NCBI GenBank assembly: GCA_907165275.2
Contig: OU015666.1
Span: 6,850,001-6,914,000 of the forward strand
Direction of reading: 5' to 3'
From: Zygaena filipendulae
Lineage: Eukaryota; Arthropoda; Insecta; Lepidoptera; Zygaenidae
DNA length: 64,000 nucleotides
Below, piece by piece: positions 53,747 to 64,000 of the stretch. The position numbers and the translations under genes were made by a program. Under the pieces are notes generated by a model. That model did no database searches and was not told where the DNA came from. It saw only the letters and a program-made list of their open reading frames with translations. How positions within the stretch are numbered: position 1 is the first letter of the stretch; each line of letters begins with the position of its first letter.

Positions 53747-54226
53747 TGAGATTGCCAAATCCGGTAGGTATGTGCATTTTTTGCATTTTTTTTGCAGATT
53801 TCGCTTTAAAATTAAATTCCACGTCTGATGCAAAAACCCGTATTCTTAAATTCAGCTTGGATCAGAATTTACAATACACTTTGTGATTTTACCTTAAAAC
53901 TGAATTGTTGTCTTAGAAATTCAAATAAAATGATAACTGCACATGTGTGAATTCAGTATGAAGTGACAGTCATTATGTGTCTAGTAAAAACAAAACCAAT
54001 ATCTACCCATATGTGCACAAAAAGTACAAAATAAAAATAATCTTAATTTTCTATGAATAAATCTTCATTTATGGTAAAAAAACGTATTTCTTGATTTTTT
54101 GACGTTATTTTAACATATCTACGTTTAAGAAATAATGAACTTGTTAAAAAAAAATTTTTTTTTCGTAAATCGTTTGTCTCTCCTGAAAAATTGTTAAAAT
54201 GCACATAAGGGATTTAGCAATCTCAC
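53747..54226. mobile_element. MITE nested inside TIR element
   Basis: GTGAGATTGCCAAATCC...TGTGCATTTT at the left and AAAATGCACA...GGATTTAGCAATCTCAC at the right, about 30-bp inverted repeats, 480 bp. Confidence 0.7.
53925..53930 (+). promoter_or_regulatory. Possible Dscam2 poly(A) signal
   Basis: First AATAAA I see after the Dscam2 stop, about 1 kb downstream. It lies inside a nested MITE, so it may not be the real end; later AATAAA sites occur around 54050 and 55410. Confidence 0.18.
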
Positions 54227-56112
54227 GACGAAAATAAAAAGCTTAATCGATTTTTATAGAGAAGTCTACACTGTGGTACCCAAGACAACTACGTACTGAG
54301 TAATCGTCGATTGTGTGGATGCGCACGCAATCATGGACTATCATTCCTTTGATGTAGGTACCGACAGTTTGCCGATTGATCACCATTATCGGTGATGATG
54401 GCCACGCATAGGCAATCATGCATCATCACAATCGTGCATGTTTATAGTGGCCCATCATGATCCATTGTGTAGAGGAGCCATTATACCATTAATCACAGAA
54501 AAAAGCTTAGGCTGAGACTCATAAAAACTGTTGCCAAATTTCGATATTAGGTATGTATTCGGTTATGTTTTAAAAAAGTAGATGTGTAAATATGACTGTA
54601 GATAAATAGGTTATATCCATAATGATAATGGTTATTATTATTATATGATAGCTATTTAGTGCCACATATAAATGACTCATATAATTTTTGTATTCCCAAC
54701 TTGGAAATTGATTATTTTGTTACATTGTATGGAAGTGCCAATAAGACTTGGTCGAAACAAACTATCACTGGCACTACATAGTTGTTGTAAATAGTTATAT
54801 TAATGTGTATCGATATGAGAAAAATATAAGGAGAACAATAATTAAAATAAAAAAATATATATTTTAAACTTAATGCCTTATTGACCAAAGTCTTAAAACT
54901 AGTTATGGATATAATACCTAATAAGGTTATATCCAAATGTTTGTTTATTATAAAAAGTGTTTGTTGTAATATTTATGAGAACAACGTTCCAATTGGCAGA
55001 TCTCTCATCGTCTATAAAATAATCATAAGATTTTAAATTGTATGTAAAATTGAAAGTTTTGAATATATTAAAAGTAGCTGATATGTTACGGAGTATCGTA
55101 CAACGAGGTTGTTTAACGAGTAATACCATGGATGTAGTACTAACTACAAAATAATTTTATTCCCAAATACCACATTACGCTAAAACTTTTGTCGAGCTAT
55201 CAGAAAAATTACACAAAACATAATTGGTTAATTGGAAAAAAAAAATTCAACAAATAATATTGCTATCGAACGCAAACTCAATTCACATTTATACTAGTCA
55301 ATGTTAGTAATAAAAGATCCTCAGTAATCAGTAACACAAGACAATACACTTACCTATAGCTTATTTGGTGAATACGGCAGAAAGTTAATGATAATTATTA
55401 TACCTAATACCTAAATAAATGTACATTTGAATTTATCAGTAGATTACGAACACTTTTATATTCTATGTCGACATAACTGTATTATGTGTGAATTTTTAAT
55501 AATTTACAATTGTTTACGTTGTATAACTCTACTCTGTCTCTATCCAACAAAGACTGCCCTAAGCTAAATTTAATTGAAAACTATTTTATAAACACTAGAC
55601 ACAAATATTGCTAGTCAATCGAAATAGCGTGTTATTAGTTATTATGTAATTAGATTTTTACAACCATCATCGTTTATATACTAAAAAAATCTCCTGTTAA
55701 ACTTGTTTTATAAATGGCAACACTGCCTCTAAGTTTAAGAGAAGATGGTATTCATGTTTTCTTGCATTACTTAAATAAATTTTCCTAAAAAAAAAGCAAA
55801 GCAAAGATCTCAAAGAACTCAACTATTTAATATCGATTCAAAAAACTCTCATCTAAACTCTAGTCAATGTACCATATCATTTTTAATCGTTTTGTTTAGT
55901 ATACTGGATACACAATATTATAATTGTAAGGGATAGTTAATCATGTTGTTACAGATATGTTTTTATAATGCAAACAAAATGAGTTATTAGGTCAATAATG
56001 ATGTGAACGAAAATAAAAATTCAATTACTTGAAAACGACAGTTTTATTTCTTGTATAAAAACATAATTTATCGTATTATCCTAAAAAAATTGTTAATTTC
56101 ATTTTATTTTTA

Positions 56113-56310
56113 CAGTAGATGTCCCCCGCGGTCTCACCCGCAGTAATTTCAGAGTTCCCGCGGGAATTCCAGGATAAAACATAGATATGAACCTACTTCA
56201 TGAATCACTCTATTTGTTGGTGAAAACCCCATGAAAATCCGTTGCGTAGTCTTAAAGATCTAAGCATACATAGGAATAAATAGACAGCGGGAAGCGACTT
56301 TGTAGTGATT
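56113..56310 (-). mobile_element. Helitron-like element
   Basis: Inverted: TAGATGTCCCCCGCGGTCTC, CGCGGGAATTCCAGGAT, then GAAAATCCGTTGCGTAGTC and AAATAGACAGCGGGAAGC, a tail very common in Lepidoptera. Confidence 0.55.
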
Positions 56311-57056
56311 TTGTAGTGATTTTCCTAGATGTCTATTTTAAACGGCAGTCAATTATTAAAACGCATTGCAGTCACCGGTTTTTATTTTAACAACCCAATT
56401 AAATAAGTTTTTCTTAAACATGCGCGGAAATTTACTTTTGAATAAAGAACACGCGAAGTATCATATTTACGTAGACTGAAAAATCAAAATCACTTCCCGG
56501 CGCGTTCTTTAAATTTGGAACGAAGAGCGCGCCGGCAATGTTGTATGAAACGGTGTGCTGTTTGAATTTAGAACTTTCATCTATCGTATACATTGCGTTC
56601 TCGTGTCTGTATAGCCAAAGACAGAGAGAAGGTAATCACTACGTGCCACAGATGCGTTTACCTTTCGGCACAAACTGTAAAATAAGTTAAATTTACTATG
56701 TAAAAGGCCCTTTTTTATTTCCTTGTTTTTTTTTAAGAAAAGCACTATAATATATGCCTCGGCCGAAATGGCAATTGCCTATTTCGCTGCCTTTGCAATA
56801 ATTTACTATTGATTCCATGTTCCCAAGAAGTAATGTATACATTTTATTCAAGCGACCAGCGTAATTAATTTTTGAAAACCGCTTAAATAGACTCATTCCT
56901 ATACTGCAAAAAAACATACAATAATTGATGGTCACACGACTATTTTTATGTCTATGAATTTGTTTTTGTTATGGTCGCATTTTATTAAAAAAAAAACTTT
57001 GTTTATGTTGCTTTTATCAAATTATTTTTATTTACAGAGTTAAAAAATTCATTAAA

Positions 57057-57062
57057 TTTATT
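57057..57062 (-). promoter_or_regulatory. Possible CWF19L1 poly(A) signal
   Basis: TTTATT on + (AATAAA on -) 295 nt past the stop; another at 57027-57032. The region is AT-rich, so chance matches are likely. Confidence 0.3.
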
Positions 57063-57356
57063 TTCGAGTACTTAAAATAACATCCTCTACTTTTACTCCT
57101 ATAATTCGCGACACGACAGAAAAACTCCAATGAAAATAATAATTGTTCCCCAAGTTAAAACATGGTTCTCGCTCGAAAACTAGTTTCTTTTTCGGAAAAC
57201 AAAATGGCCGCTGAACGGTTTGAAATATCGAATAACGCAACAGACGTGCACTCGCTACGATGTCCACCACAGATATCTAGTAAATTAAGATGTCCACCGG
57301 CCAACGAACCTTAGTGTTGTTATTGAACTACGGGCACACAAGTGTGCGTGCGCGCC

Positions 57357-57516
57357 TTAATCACTGTCACTGTCTTCGTCGACGGTGAAGTCGAACGGTT
57401 TAAACTTGGCCCTGAACTCGGCGACGTGCGCATCCTCATCCTCGCGGCTCAGCAGGCACTGCTTCCAGTCCGCCTTGTCCTCGCAGTTCAGTATGGGCGG
57501 GCTCGATAGCACATCC
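57357..57516 (-). CDS. CWF19L1: CWF19L1 terminal coding exon
   Basis: Acceptor ttgccag, phase 2 in, stop TAA at 57357-57359. [52 protein letters not shown]; the family ends AILN-P-DWRQC, FRK-FEP-DFTLDD. Confidence 0.95.
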
Positions 57517-60500
57517 CTGGCAAGTTAAAAACATTAGATAGTACTTACAGCGGACACTATACTATCAAAGAATGGAGATTATATGGACATAGATAAGCAA
57601 TAGTGTGTTAACCCACATTGGAGAAATTTTGAATAAATCGTGTTTTAAAATCATATCGTCTTTTTGTTTCAGCATTTTTTTATGTTTAAATGATTTTTGG
57701 TATAATGTAATAAGGTAAACACATAATTAAAAACGCTCTATAACTCTCAATAAAGCGTTTTGAATCAATAACTTAATATTGTGGGTTAACATGTTATTGC
57801 TTATCTGCGTCTATATAAAGAAGCGACACTCTCCGCCTCCCGCACGTTCATGGCTACTCAAATAGAATTTACACGTGACAATTATTCACTTACAGCTGAC
57901 AGTTACTGTCGGCTCGCTGTCAACCTTACGATACGCACACAAGCATAACACGTGTACCTATACAAGCCGGCCATCTTTACTTGTGGGAAAGTACTTGAAT
58001 CAGTTTATTTGTATGGAGTTTCATGCGGCTTATACTGTTTCTTGTGCACCGGCAACAATTTAGGGCCGAAATTTATTTAACACTATGTATTTCTTATGTT
58101 ATGAGAGCATCGTGAAAATTAACTATTACGTACATTTTGATAAGACCTAGACAGACAGGTTTAATTTGACTTTTTTAAGTTTTCCAACAGATACAGTATG
58201 ATGGTGAAATTTTTGGTGAGAATTGATTAATGCTTACATGCAACTAATAAAATAAAGATCGGCCGCACTCAGAGTCGACTTTAATGATTACTTAGTTAAG
58301 TATACGGTAGTATCTCTAATTAGTTTGTGAGAGACGTTCAGTAAATTAATGTTAATTGGCATTTAATGAGATGTAACGAAACTAGTTAAATGCCAATTAA
58401 CATTAATTTATTAAACTTGTCTGATTGCGGCAGTTTTGTTTTAAAAATCTATACTTAACTAAGCAATCATTAAAGTCGACTCTGAGTGCGGCGGATAGAT
58501 ACCATAAGCATTATCCTATTTGTCAGCATGCTACGAATTATAATTTATAATAAATTATTAAAACCTAACATCAAGAAAACTAATTTAATTTCAGCATAGG
58601 GAAGAATAGTATATTTCATTATAAGTGCGGAAAGCCTGTCATTGCAAAGAGTTCCGACAAATGTCTACCCGAGCCGAGGCGCAGCCGAAGGTGAGGGTTG
58701 ACAGTCGGAACTAGTTGCAATGACGGTTCCGCACGTGTACTGAACAACTATTTTTAATACAGTTACGAAAAAATTAAGCAATTTAATAAAATATCAAAAA
58801 CACAACAAACTCAACTAAGTTCCAACTGTGATCAAGAGATGGCGCTAGTCGTATTAGTAATGCGAAACCTATGTTTCGCAATGCAAAAAGTGTGTCAAAG
58901 TCGTGTCGCCATTTTTGACAGTTGGCAAAGAGAACGCACGAGTTCGGGAAAGGTAAACAAAAAGCTCGAGTATGTAAAAGCCCACATCCCGAACGCTAAA
59001 CGTCCCTGCAATACGCCACTTTTTGAGCAACTGTATTAAAAATGTCTTTTTTTCTTTCGCAAATTGATTAAGTTGTTCATAAAATATATCAGATCTAATT
59101 TTTCTGTGATCATGTGCAGGGAATAAAATGTTAGTTTTTTTTTATCAATAGTAAGTGTACATGGGCAATCAACCCGGTGCTTGGGTTTAAACCTGGTGGG
59201 CATTTACTGTTTTTAACCCAAGCACCGGGTTTAAACCGAGTTGACTGCCCATCTATAGTAGTAAGCGAAAGCGGTATTTTGTTACCTGCCAAATTGCAGA
59301 GGGAAGTGTTGTTTAGTTTTAGCGAATATCTGATCGCCCGACGGCAGCTGCGCGTGGAAGTAGGGCGCGCCTGGCAGCGTTACTTGCTTTATGTCCGAAT
59401 ATGGAGGCAGCACTTCCATCTGTATGCTGTTTATACCGGCCTCGTCCTAGCATAATAGAATTTAAAGAAACATTTAAAAACCTTTTTTCTATTTTACAAA
59501 GGGGTTATATAAAACACAAAAAGTCCACAACATTTGTTTGCATTGTCTTGTTTCAAATTTTACAAGGGCTCTACCAGCATCTCTTGTCTAATAACAACCG
59601 CGCATCCAAATTTTGTATATTGTAATTTCGACACAAAGAGTGCAAGGTTGGAATTTAAACGGACCAAATTTCAACTTAAGATGCCAGCGGGATCAACCCA
59701 GGAAGTAATCAAATCGTTTTATTATTTTATTTTTATACATATTAGCTGTTACAAGCTGTTGTTGAGTTTTTTTTTTGTTTTTTATGCCTTTGCATACATA
59801 CACTTGCCATAAACATTACATACACTTGCTAGGGGTACAGCGAGGGACATAGGGCACTTTGTCCCGGAATTCCCACACTATTTCATGTGTGTTCGCCGTG
59901 TTACCTGAAACACTTCGAGTATCTGCGACTGGCACGCGCGCGGCACGGGCACGCACTGTATCTGCATATGCGACGTCCGGAAATTCCTCTCAAAGAACAC
60001 CGTCAGCTTGTCCATAGACAAATAGAACTTCTTCAACGCATTTTTGAATTTTTCTATTTCTTCTACTACTTCGTCAGGTGTCTGTAAGAAATTTATTCAT
60101 AGTAGGTACGTTTTTATGTAAGTGCGGAAAGTTGTTGGAAATTGACGGTTTCCCGCGTGTATCAAATGATTTTAGGAGGTTCTTAATTCATCTGTATGTT
60201 TTTTTTTGTATCTTGGTTACGCGATTACTCGAAGGCGGCTGGACTGATTTGGACAAAAAATTAGTTCGAAAAGATATACTTCCGAGGTGGTAGGTACCAT
60301 TGTCATGAAGTCAGAATCTGATGATGAGATCTTGGAGGATTCGATTAGATAACTTGTCACTTTATTAAATGGGGTACTTTCATGAAATTTATAATTAGGA
60401 ATAGTGTCAATATTTCAAAAATAGACCCCAAGAAAAGCTTAATCGTGAAAGATTTACTAAAAATTCAACTATTGATTTTGTGAAACGGAACGTTGCAACA

Positions 60501-63500
60501 AAACACCAATCACAGCCACGCTTAACATGTTACGTCACTTTTATTTTTTTAGGAAAAATTTGCCCTTTCAAAAACATGGCGACTTTGTGATTACAATATG
60601 CAGGTTTTGACACCTACAATATCTAGCAATCAACCATGTTATACATGATTAATTAATCACAAAATCGACATCTTCTTATGGAAACTGAAATAATAATAAT
60701 AAAAGCCCTGCATGGCTAAGATACGCGCGCATCTTAGCTCTGCTGGTGGACACAATACCATTATTTTACCTTTATAGGTACCATTACCATACCATACCTT
60801 ACCATACCATTATAGGTACCTAGTAGACAAAAATTGGCTCACCCTCGTGACAGCTTGGTGGTGTGCGATGGGCAGTATCATCACGTGGTAGGGGGTGAGG
60901 GGGCCCTTCGGTAGCGCGAGGTAGCAGTGCGTGCCCACGGTTATCACCATGTGTTTCTCAACGGACGGTGACGACAGACAGAACCAACATGTGTCTAGAA
61001 GTCAAATTTTAATATCGAAGGTTTAAGTAAAACATCTTTGGGCGCAATGGGCGTTGGAATTCAAGATCGAATTTGAGTGTACCGTTTTATAGAAAACGCT
61101 GTCAGATGCAAAAACTATAAATATATTTAACTAGAGAGAAGATGTGAAAATTATATGCTGTATACGTAATTCGTACGTGTTCCCTGTTGCGATTGTGAGA
61201 TGTTTCATTTATGTCACGTACTTAGTTACATTTACTCTTTTTCGTAATATTTATATCTAGATTACGTAACAAATGAATAAGGACAAATATTTTTGGAAAT
61301 AATAAAATTACTGGCAAAAAGCTGTAAAAGTAAACCCATTAGATATTATCCTAACAAACAAAATTAATTTAAATTTTATATGACGCACCTGGATCAAACT
61401 CTCTCCTTTTTCTTTCTTGATTATCTCCTTGCCGTTTTCTTTTTCCTTGCTCTTGATCATCCCTTGAATCCATTCCAAAGAAAAATTGCCCATTGCCAGA
61501 AACCTAAAAAAAACACAATACTTAATCATTTTCTTCTTGTAATCTGTAAATTCTTATTTTAGATCATTGAATCACTAATTGTCTATTTGAGGATAAACGT
61601 CTTGTCTTATTAGAGCAAGGGCAGGGTCCTTAATTAGGGCAAATAATTACAAATCTAAAATCTAAAGATTGAATTTTGAGACACGAACTTTAAGACAATT
61701 TCTTTGAAGTCAAATTTTAGTAAGTTTATAGTAGGTAACTAAAAACTGGTAGTGCGACTTGAGTGTGACATGACGTGCTTGACGCGTGATGCATCACGTT
61801 AACTGTGATTTTTTTTCTTATCAATAAATTGGTTTTCCAAGAAAGAAGCTGGTTTTCGAGAGAGAACCATATTTTATCTTGGGGAACAATCTATTATAGC
61901 GTTTCGCCATACTGTAATTCCTAAAAATACGTACATTGACAGAATTAAATGGATTGCCATAATTGAAGAAGAAGAAAAGTAACATAAATAATCTTGTTAC
62001 AGTAGGTATATTGGCAGAATTAAATGCGATAAATCCCGATAGATTGCCATAATGGGCATGTTGACTAATTTTTTTTTAGTCCGTCTTGTAGATTATTATT
62101 AAAAAATATTGGATACGTATTTTTTAATTTTATTGTAATCAAAAAATAACGGCGATATATTGAGTTGAAATTTCGCGTGACGTCACTATTCTGACAGTTT
62201 GTATGGCGGTTTTAGCGGTTAGTGACGTCACGACCTCCTCACCCTAAACTTTAATGCGCTTTATATTTTATCTCTCTGTATATTTTAATTTATTTGAATT
62301 TACGTGTCTATTTTTTTATTTTCTAACTGACGGACTAATTAGAATTTTGATTTTCAAAAGTAGTCCACATTCCCATTGAAGAAGAAGAAAAGTAAAATAA
62401 ATAATCTTGTTACAGTAGGTACCTTCACAACTTTCCCAGGTTGATGCTGTTTCAATAGTTCCGGATCAAATGGACATTCAGTCTCATCAGTGGTGGCTTG
62501 GAGGAGGTCCGTCACGCGCATCTTACTTATAGGCTGCAATGAACATGCATATATCCATTTTTCCTTTGCTTTGTTCCCAACCGGAGCCAGAGCTATAAAT
62601 CTCGTTGCAGTTTCTCTATAGTCTTGATGGACATTTAGGTTTCTAAAAGAAGAGACAATACCTTATATATCAACTTATAAGTTTTTGCAAGTATTTATTG
62701 CTTACAAAGTGTACTTAATATAACAGTCTTAACTATTAACACATTAGCTTTTACAAGTATAAAGAGTTCCCAAAGGGAGTTCGAGGTGAAGGCAAAGGAA
62801 ACATCAAGTAATACAACAAATACCTGTAAGGTTGCCGCTCAAAGTATTTATCGGGTGAAGGCACGAAATGGTATCTCGGCTTGACATGAACAGCCAGCCA
62901 AGCCATCAAATCTGACAGATAATCTTTGTCCAAGTCTATCTGAAAAACACACAAAAGATTATAAAAAAACAAATTTTAACAAAAACAATTAAACAGACTT
63001 AAAAAAACACAAAAAGTTAAAAATAAAATACCGATTTAATCTGAAAAACAAAAATGCACGTAATATTAATATTGATATGCCTACTGATCTTGAAAAATCA
63101 GTAGGCATATCTTAGGTGTTCCTACGGTCTCGATTTCTCCAAGATCCTATCATCAGATCCCGATTTCATGACAATGGGACCAACTTAATATACTACTATA
63201 CCCTTTTAAACAAAAAAGAATTTTCAAATCGGTCCAGTCATCTTCGTGTAATCGCGACTCGCGTAAGGGCGGCGCCACAGTCTCGGCGGCGGCGGTGGCG
63301 GCGGCGGCGGCGGCAAAAACAAATGGTAGACAACATAAGAAGTACGCCACAGCTGGCGCTGCTGATAGCTGTGGCCTACCGCCGCCGCCGAGACTGTGGC
63401 CAAGGGGTAACATACAAAAAAACATGCGGTCGAATTGAGAACCTCGTTTTTTCTTGGAAGTCTGTTAAAAAGGGCACTTATTGTAATTATGTTCACATAT

Positions 63501-64000
63501 TACTTGGTCAGTAAATTATACCTGCAAAACTTTCATATGATCGAAAAATAAATGCTTATTGAAAGCATTTCTTGTGTTTTTGTTGTGTTTATAAATTCTT
63601 ATAAAATGTAATGAATATTCATGGTCACCTTTTAAAATAATATGTAAGGCCTAGCACATACATACATTTTTTAATTGAACAACTATTTTGTTGTGTTCAA
63701 AGTGTATAGGAAAATCGTGTTGACAGTATGCGCAAGTTCTATGATCGCAGTACATTTCTATAAACTTTGAAACACAACAAAAAAGTTGTTCAATTAAAAA
63801 TTGTATGTATACCTAAGCTAGGTCTTAGAAAGCTTATGGATTAAATCTTTATGACCAATAAAATTAAATTACACAAAATGAAGTAGAATTTGAAATACCT
63901 ACCTACAAAAAGGATTTTGTGGATAATCATAAAGCATCTCACCTTCTGACATTCATCCTGCTGTATACCAGCTGGCCATAAAGTAGTGATTAATATATCC
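57357..64000 (-). CDS. CWF19L1: CWF19-like protein 1 (CwfJ family), last eight exons, 5' end outside window
   Basis: Spliced minus-strand span. Eight exons join in consistent phase to give 385 residues and a TAA stop; vertebrate CWF19L1 is about 540 residues, so roughly the first 150 are off the window. Recognisable in order: DILITTLWP and [20 protein letters not shown] (end of the N-terminal metallophosphatase-like region), [11 protein letters not shown], a Lys/Arg-rich linker, the HIT-like CwfJ C-terminal domain 1 ([39 protein letters not shown]) and CwfJ C-terminal domain 2 ending [10 protein letters not shown]. The yeast relative Drn1 works with the lariat debranching enzyme, so a nuclear role in intron turnover or spliceosome disassembly is likely by homology. 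Tail-to-tail with Dscam2, stop codons 4.4 kb apart. Confidence 0.94.
57581..57817. mobile_element. MITE family E, copy 2
   Basis: TATGGACATAGATAAGCAAT at the left and its complement (TTGCTTATCTGCGTCTATA) at the right, GTTAACCCACA inner pair. Pair of 33601-33840. Confidence 0.75.
58261..58493. repeat. Foldback repeat family C, copy 2
   Basis: GGCCGCACTCAGAGTCGACT / AGTCGACTCTGAGTGCGGC ends; the left arm is rearranged compared with 11096-11330. Confidence 0.7.
58630..59035. repeat. Dispersed repeat, unclassified
   Basis: CATTGCAAAGAGTTCCGACA and GTCGGAACTAGTTGCAATGA form a hairpin at the left. A 66-codon open frame (58839-59039) lies inside and has no recognisable domain. The hairpin sequence is familiar from lepidopteran genomes. 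Confidence 0.45.
59161..59252. repeat. Imperfect palindrome
   Basis: ATGGGCAATCAACCCGGTGC / GCACCGGGTTTAAACCGAGT...GCCCAT, 92 bp, 34 bp from the CWF19L1 exon boundary at 59286. Confidence 0.75.
59286..59446 (-). CDS. CWF19L1: CWF19L1 exon: CwfJ C-terminal domain 2
   Basis: Acceptor tatgctag, donor ag|gtaaca; phase 0 in, 2 out. [40 protein letters not shown], matching HSDIKQIAQPG-PYFYVEL and HFPLQFGR. Confidence 0.95.
59447..59904. other. CWF19L1: CWF19L1 intron
   Basis: 458 nt; a Helitron-like fragment (GGGGTACAGCGAGGGACATA) at about 59825-59890. Otherwise nothing. Confidence 0.75.
59905..60081 (-). CDS. CWF19L1: CWF19L1 exon: end of domain 1
   Basis: Acceptor ttcttacag, donor cag|gtaaca; phase 0 both ends. 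[40 protein letters not shown], equal to VVEEVEKYK and VVFERNY..HHLQLQV-PVP in the family. Confidence 0.95.
60082..60842. other. CWF19L1: CWF19L1 intron
   Basis: 761 nt; about 60210-60345 matches a repeat also at 16990-17150 and 63120-63260. Short ACCAT repeats near 60780-60825. Confidence 0.75.
60843..60994 (-). CDS. CWF19L1: CWF19L1 exon: CwfJ C-terminal domain 1 (HIT-like core)
   Basis: Acceptor cttctag, donor agg|gtgagc; phase 1 in, 0 out. [49 protein letters not shown], close to [20 protein letters not shown] in vertebrates. The paired Cys and the HV-ILPI-H motif are conserved. Confidence 0.95.
60995..61388. other. CWF19L1: CWF19L1 intron
   Basis: 394 nt, AT-rich; nothing recognised. 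Confidence 0.8.
61389..61503 (-). CDS. CWF19L1: CWF19L1 exon: basic linker
   Basis: Acceptor ttttttttag, donor g|gtgcgt; phase 0 in, 1 out. [16 protein letters not shown], then a Lys/Arg/Gln-rich stretch to REFDP. The QFFF start matches QFFFDL in the vertebrate protein. Another frame is also open across this exon, but only this one joins both neighbours. Confidence 0.92.
61504..62422. other. CWF19L1: CWF19L1 intron
   Basis: 919 nt with MITE A copy 4 (62052-62376) and, at about 61845-61985, a piece of the dispersed repeat seen near 57140-57260 and 41975-42240. Confidence 0.8.
62052..62376 (+). mobile_element. MITE family A, copy 4
   Basis: Very close to 1361-1693: ATGGGCATGTTGACTAATTT start, GTGACGTCACTATTCTGACA segment, ends TAGTCCACATTCCCAT. 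Flanked on both sides by similar GAAGAAGAAAAGTAA..ATAAT sequence (about 61966 and 62378). Confidence 0.75.
62423..62642 (-). CDS. CWF19L1: CWF19L1 exon: TRFIALA region
   Basis: Acceptor cttttag, donor aag|gtacct; phase 2 in, 0 out. [55 protein letters not shown]; the family has [12 protein letters not shown] and YAFSIVPM here. Confidence 0.94.
62824..62939 (-). CDS. CWF19L1: CWF19L1 exon: metallophosphatase-like region end
   Basis: Acceptor tttttcag, donor ag|gtattt; phase 0 in, 2 out. [20 protein letters not shown] then [18 protein letters not shown], matching KPRYHFAALEKTYYERLPY of the vertebrate protein. Confidence 0.94.
63275..63399. repeat. CGG-rich inverted repeat
   Basis: CCACAGTCTCGGCGGCGGCG and its exact complement, 21 bp, about 80 bp apart, with a further GGC run inside the left side. 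The resulting poly-Pro and poly-Arg frames are artefacts. Confidence 0.8.
63646..63828. mobile_element. Foldback MITE
   Basis: AAGGCCTAGC...ACATACAT and TTTTTAATTGAACAACT at the left, with their complements (AGTTGTTCAATTAAAAATTG, GCTAGGTCTTA) at the right; 183 bp. Confidence 0.75.
63943..64000 (-). CDS. CWF19L1: CWF19L1 exon, cut by window edge
   Basis: Partial exon; donor aag|gtgaga, phase 0 out. Encodes [19 protein letters not shown], equivalent to VDILLTSPWPKCVGNFG in the vertebrate protein. Confidence 0.88.

Larger units (their letters stand above)
53611..54479. mobile_element. TIR element with nested MITE
   Basis: Ends GGGCTTTCTTCACAATGGGC and (complement) GGCTCCTCTACACAATGGAT, both continuing CATGATGGGCC. 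About 870 bp with no transposase; contains the MITE 53747-54226. Confidence 0.65.
52927..57356. other. Region between convergent genes (3' UTRs and repeats)
   Basis: 4.4 kb between stop codons. Foldback B copy 4 (53118-53288), a nested TIR element (53611-54479), a Helitron-like element (56113-56310) and a dispersed repeat piece at about 57140-57260. 54500-56100 is AT-rich with nothing recognised; short open frames there are noise. Confidence 0.75.
57517..59285. other. CWF19L1: CWF19L1 last intron
   Basis: 1.8 kb, mostly repeats: MITE E (57581-57817), foldback C (58261-58493), a GC-richer dispersed repeat (about 58630-59035) and a short palindrome (59161-59252). Confidence 0.8.
62940..63942. 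other. CWF19L1: CWF19L1 intron
   Basis: 1.0 kb; contains the 63120-63260 dispersed repeat, the CGG-rich inverted repeat and a foldback MITE (63646-63828). Confidence 0.8.

Noticed and set aside
58839..59039. 66-codon open frame as a gene
   Set aside because: Inside a dispersed repeat within a CWF19L1 intron, no recognisable domain.
63153..63514. Open frames with poly-Arg and poly-Pro
   Set aside because: Produced by the CGG repeat and a dispersed repeat inside a CWF19L1 intron.

Overview
The window looks like nuclear DNA of a moth or butterfly. Introns are very AT-rich and full of nested miniature transposons, Helitron-like termini with CCGCGG hairpins and short LINE tails, while exons are compact, GC-richer and bounded by GT-AG sites. 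This is inference from sequence style and protein similarity recalled without a search.

There are two host genes, arranged tail to tail. Positions 2227-52926 (+) hold 34 exons of a Dscam-family cell adhesion receptor, most like Dscam2. The first exon seen is the second half of Ig1, so the promoter, signal peptide and first half of Ig1 lie upstream. The exons encode, in order, Ig1 (part), Ig2-Ig9, FnIII 1-4, Ig10, FnIII 5-6, one transmembrane helix and a cytoplasmic tail ending in QINV. All phases agree, giving 1888 residues in the window. A 35-codon in-frame cassette candidate (12133-12237) may be an extra exon. No array of alternative Ig2, Ig3 or Ig7 exons is visible, so this is not hypervariable Dscam1. 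Two introns use GC-AG splice sites.

Positions 57357-64000 (-) hold the last eight exons (385 residues, N-terminus off the window) of the CWF19-like protein 1 homologue, a CwfJ-family RNA-processing factor. The 4.4 kb between the two stop codons contains UTR sequence and nested mobile elements.

The introns hold most of the unusual structure: a 100-bp satellite with a 400-bp higher-order repeat (35012-36190); a 3.3 kb hAT-like element with an 8-bp target duplication (15462-18807), built around a long palindrome and invaded by a second element carrying 156-bp repeats; an oppositely oriented relative of it at 47890-49911; a perfect 59-bp hairpin close to a splice acceptor (42845-42977); a PIF/Harbinger-like remnant with a MADF-domain fragment (23518-24941); and several MITE families with copies in both genes. 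The two genes have no evident joint function. I found no CRISPR array, rRNA or convincing tRNA.
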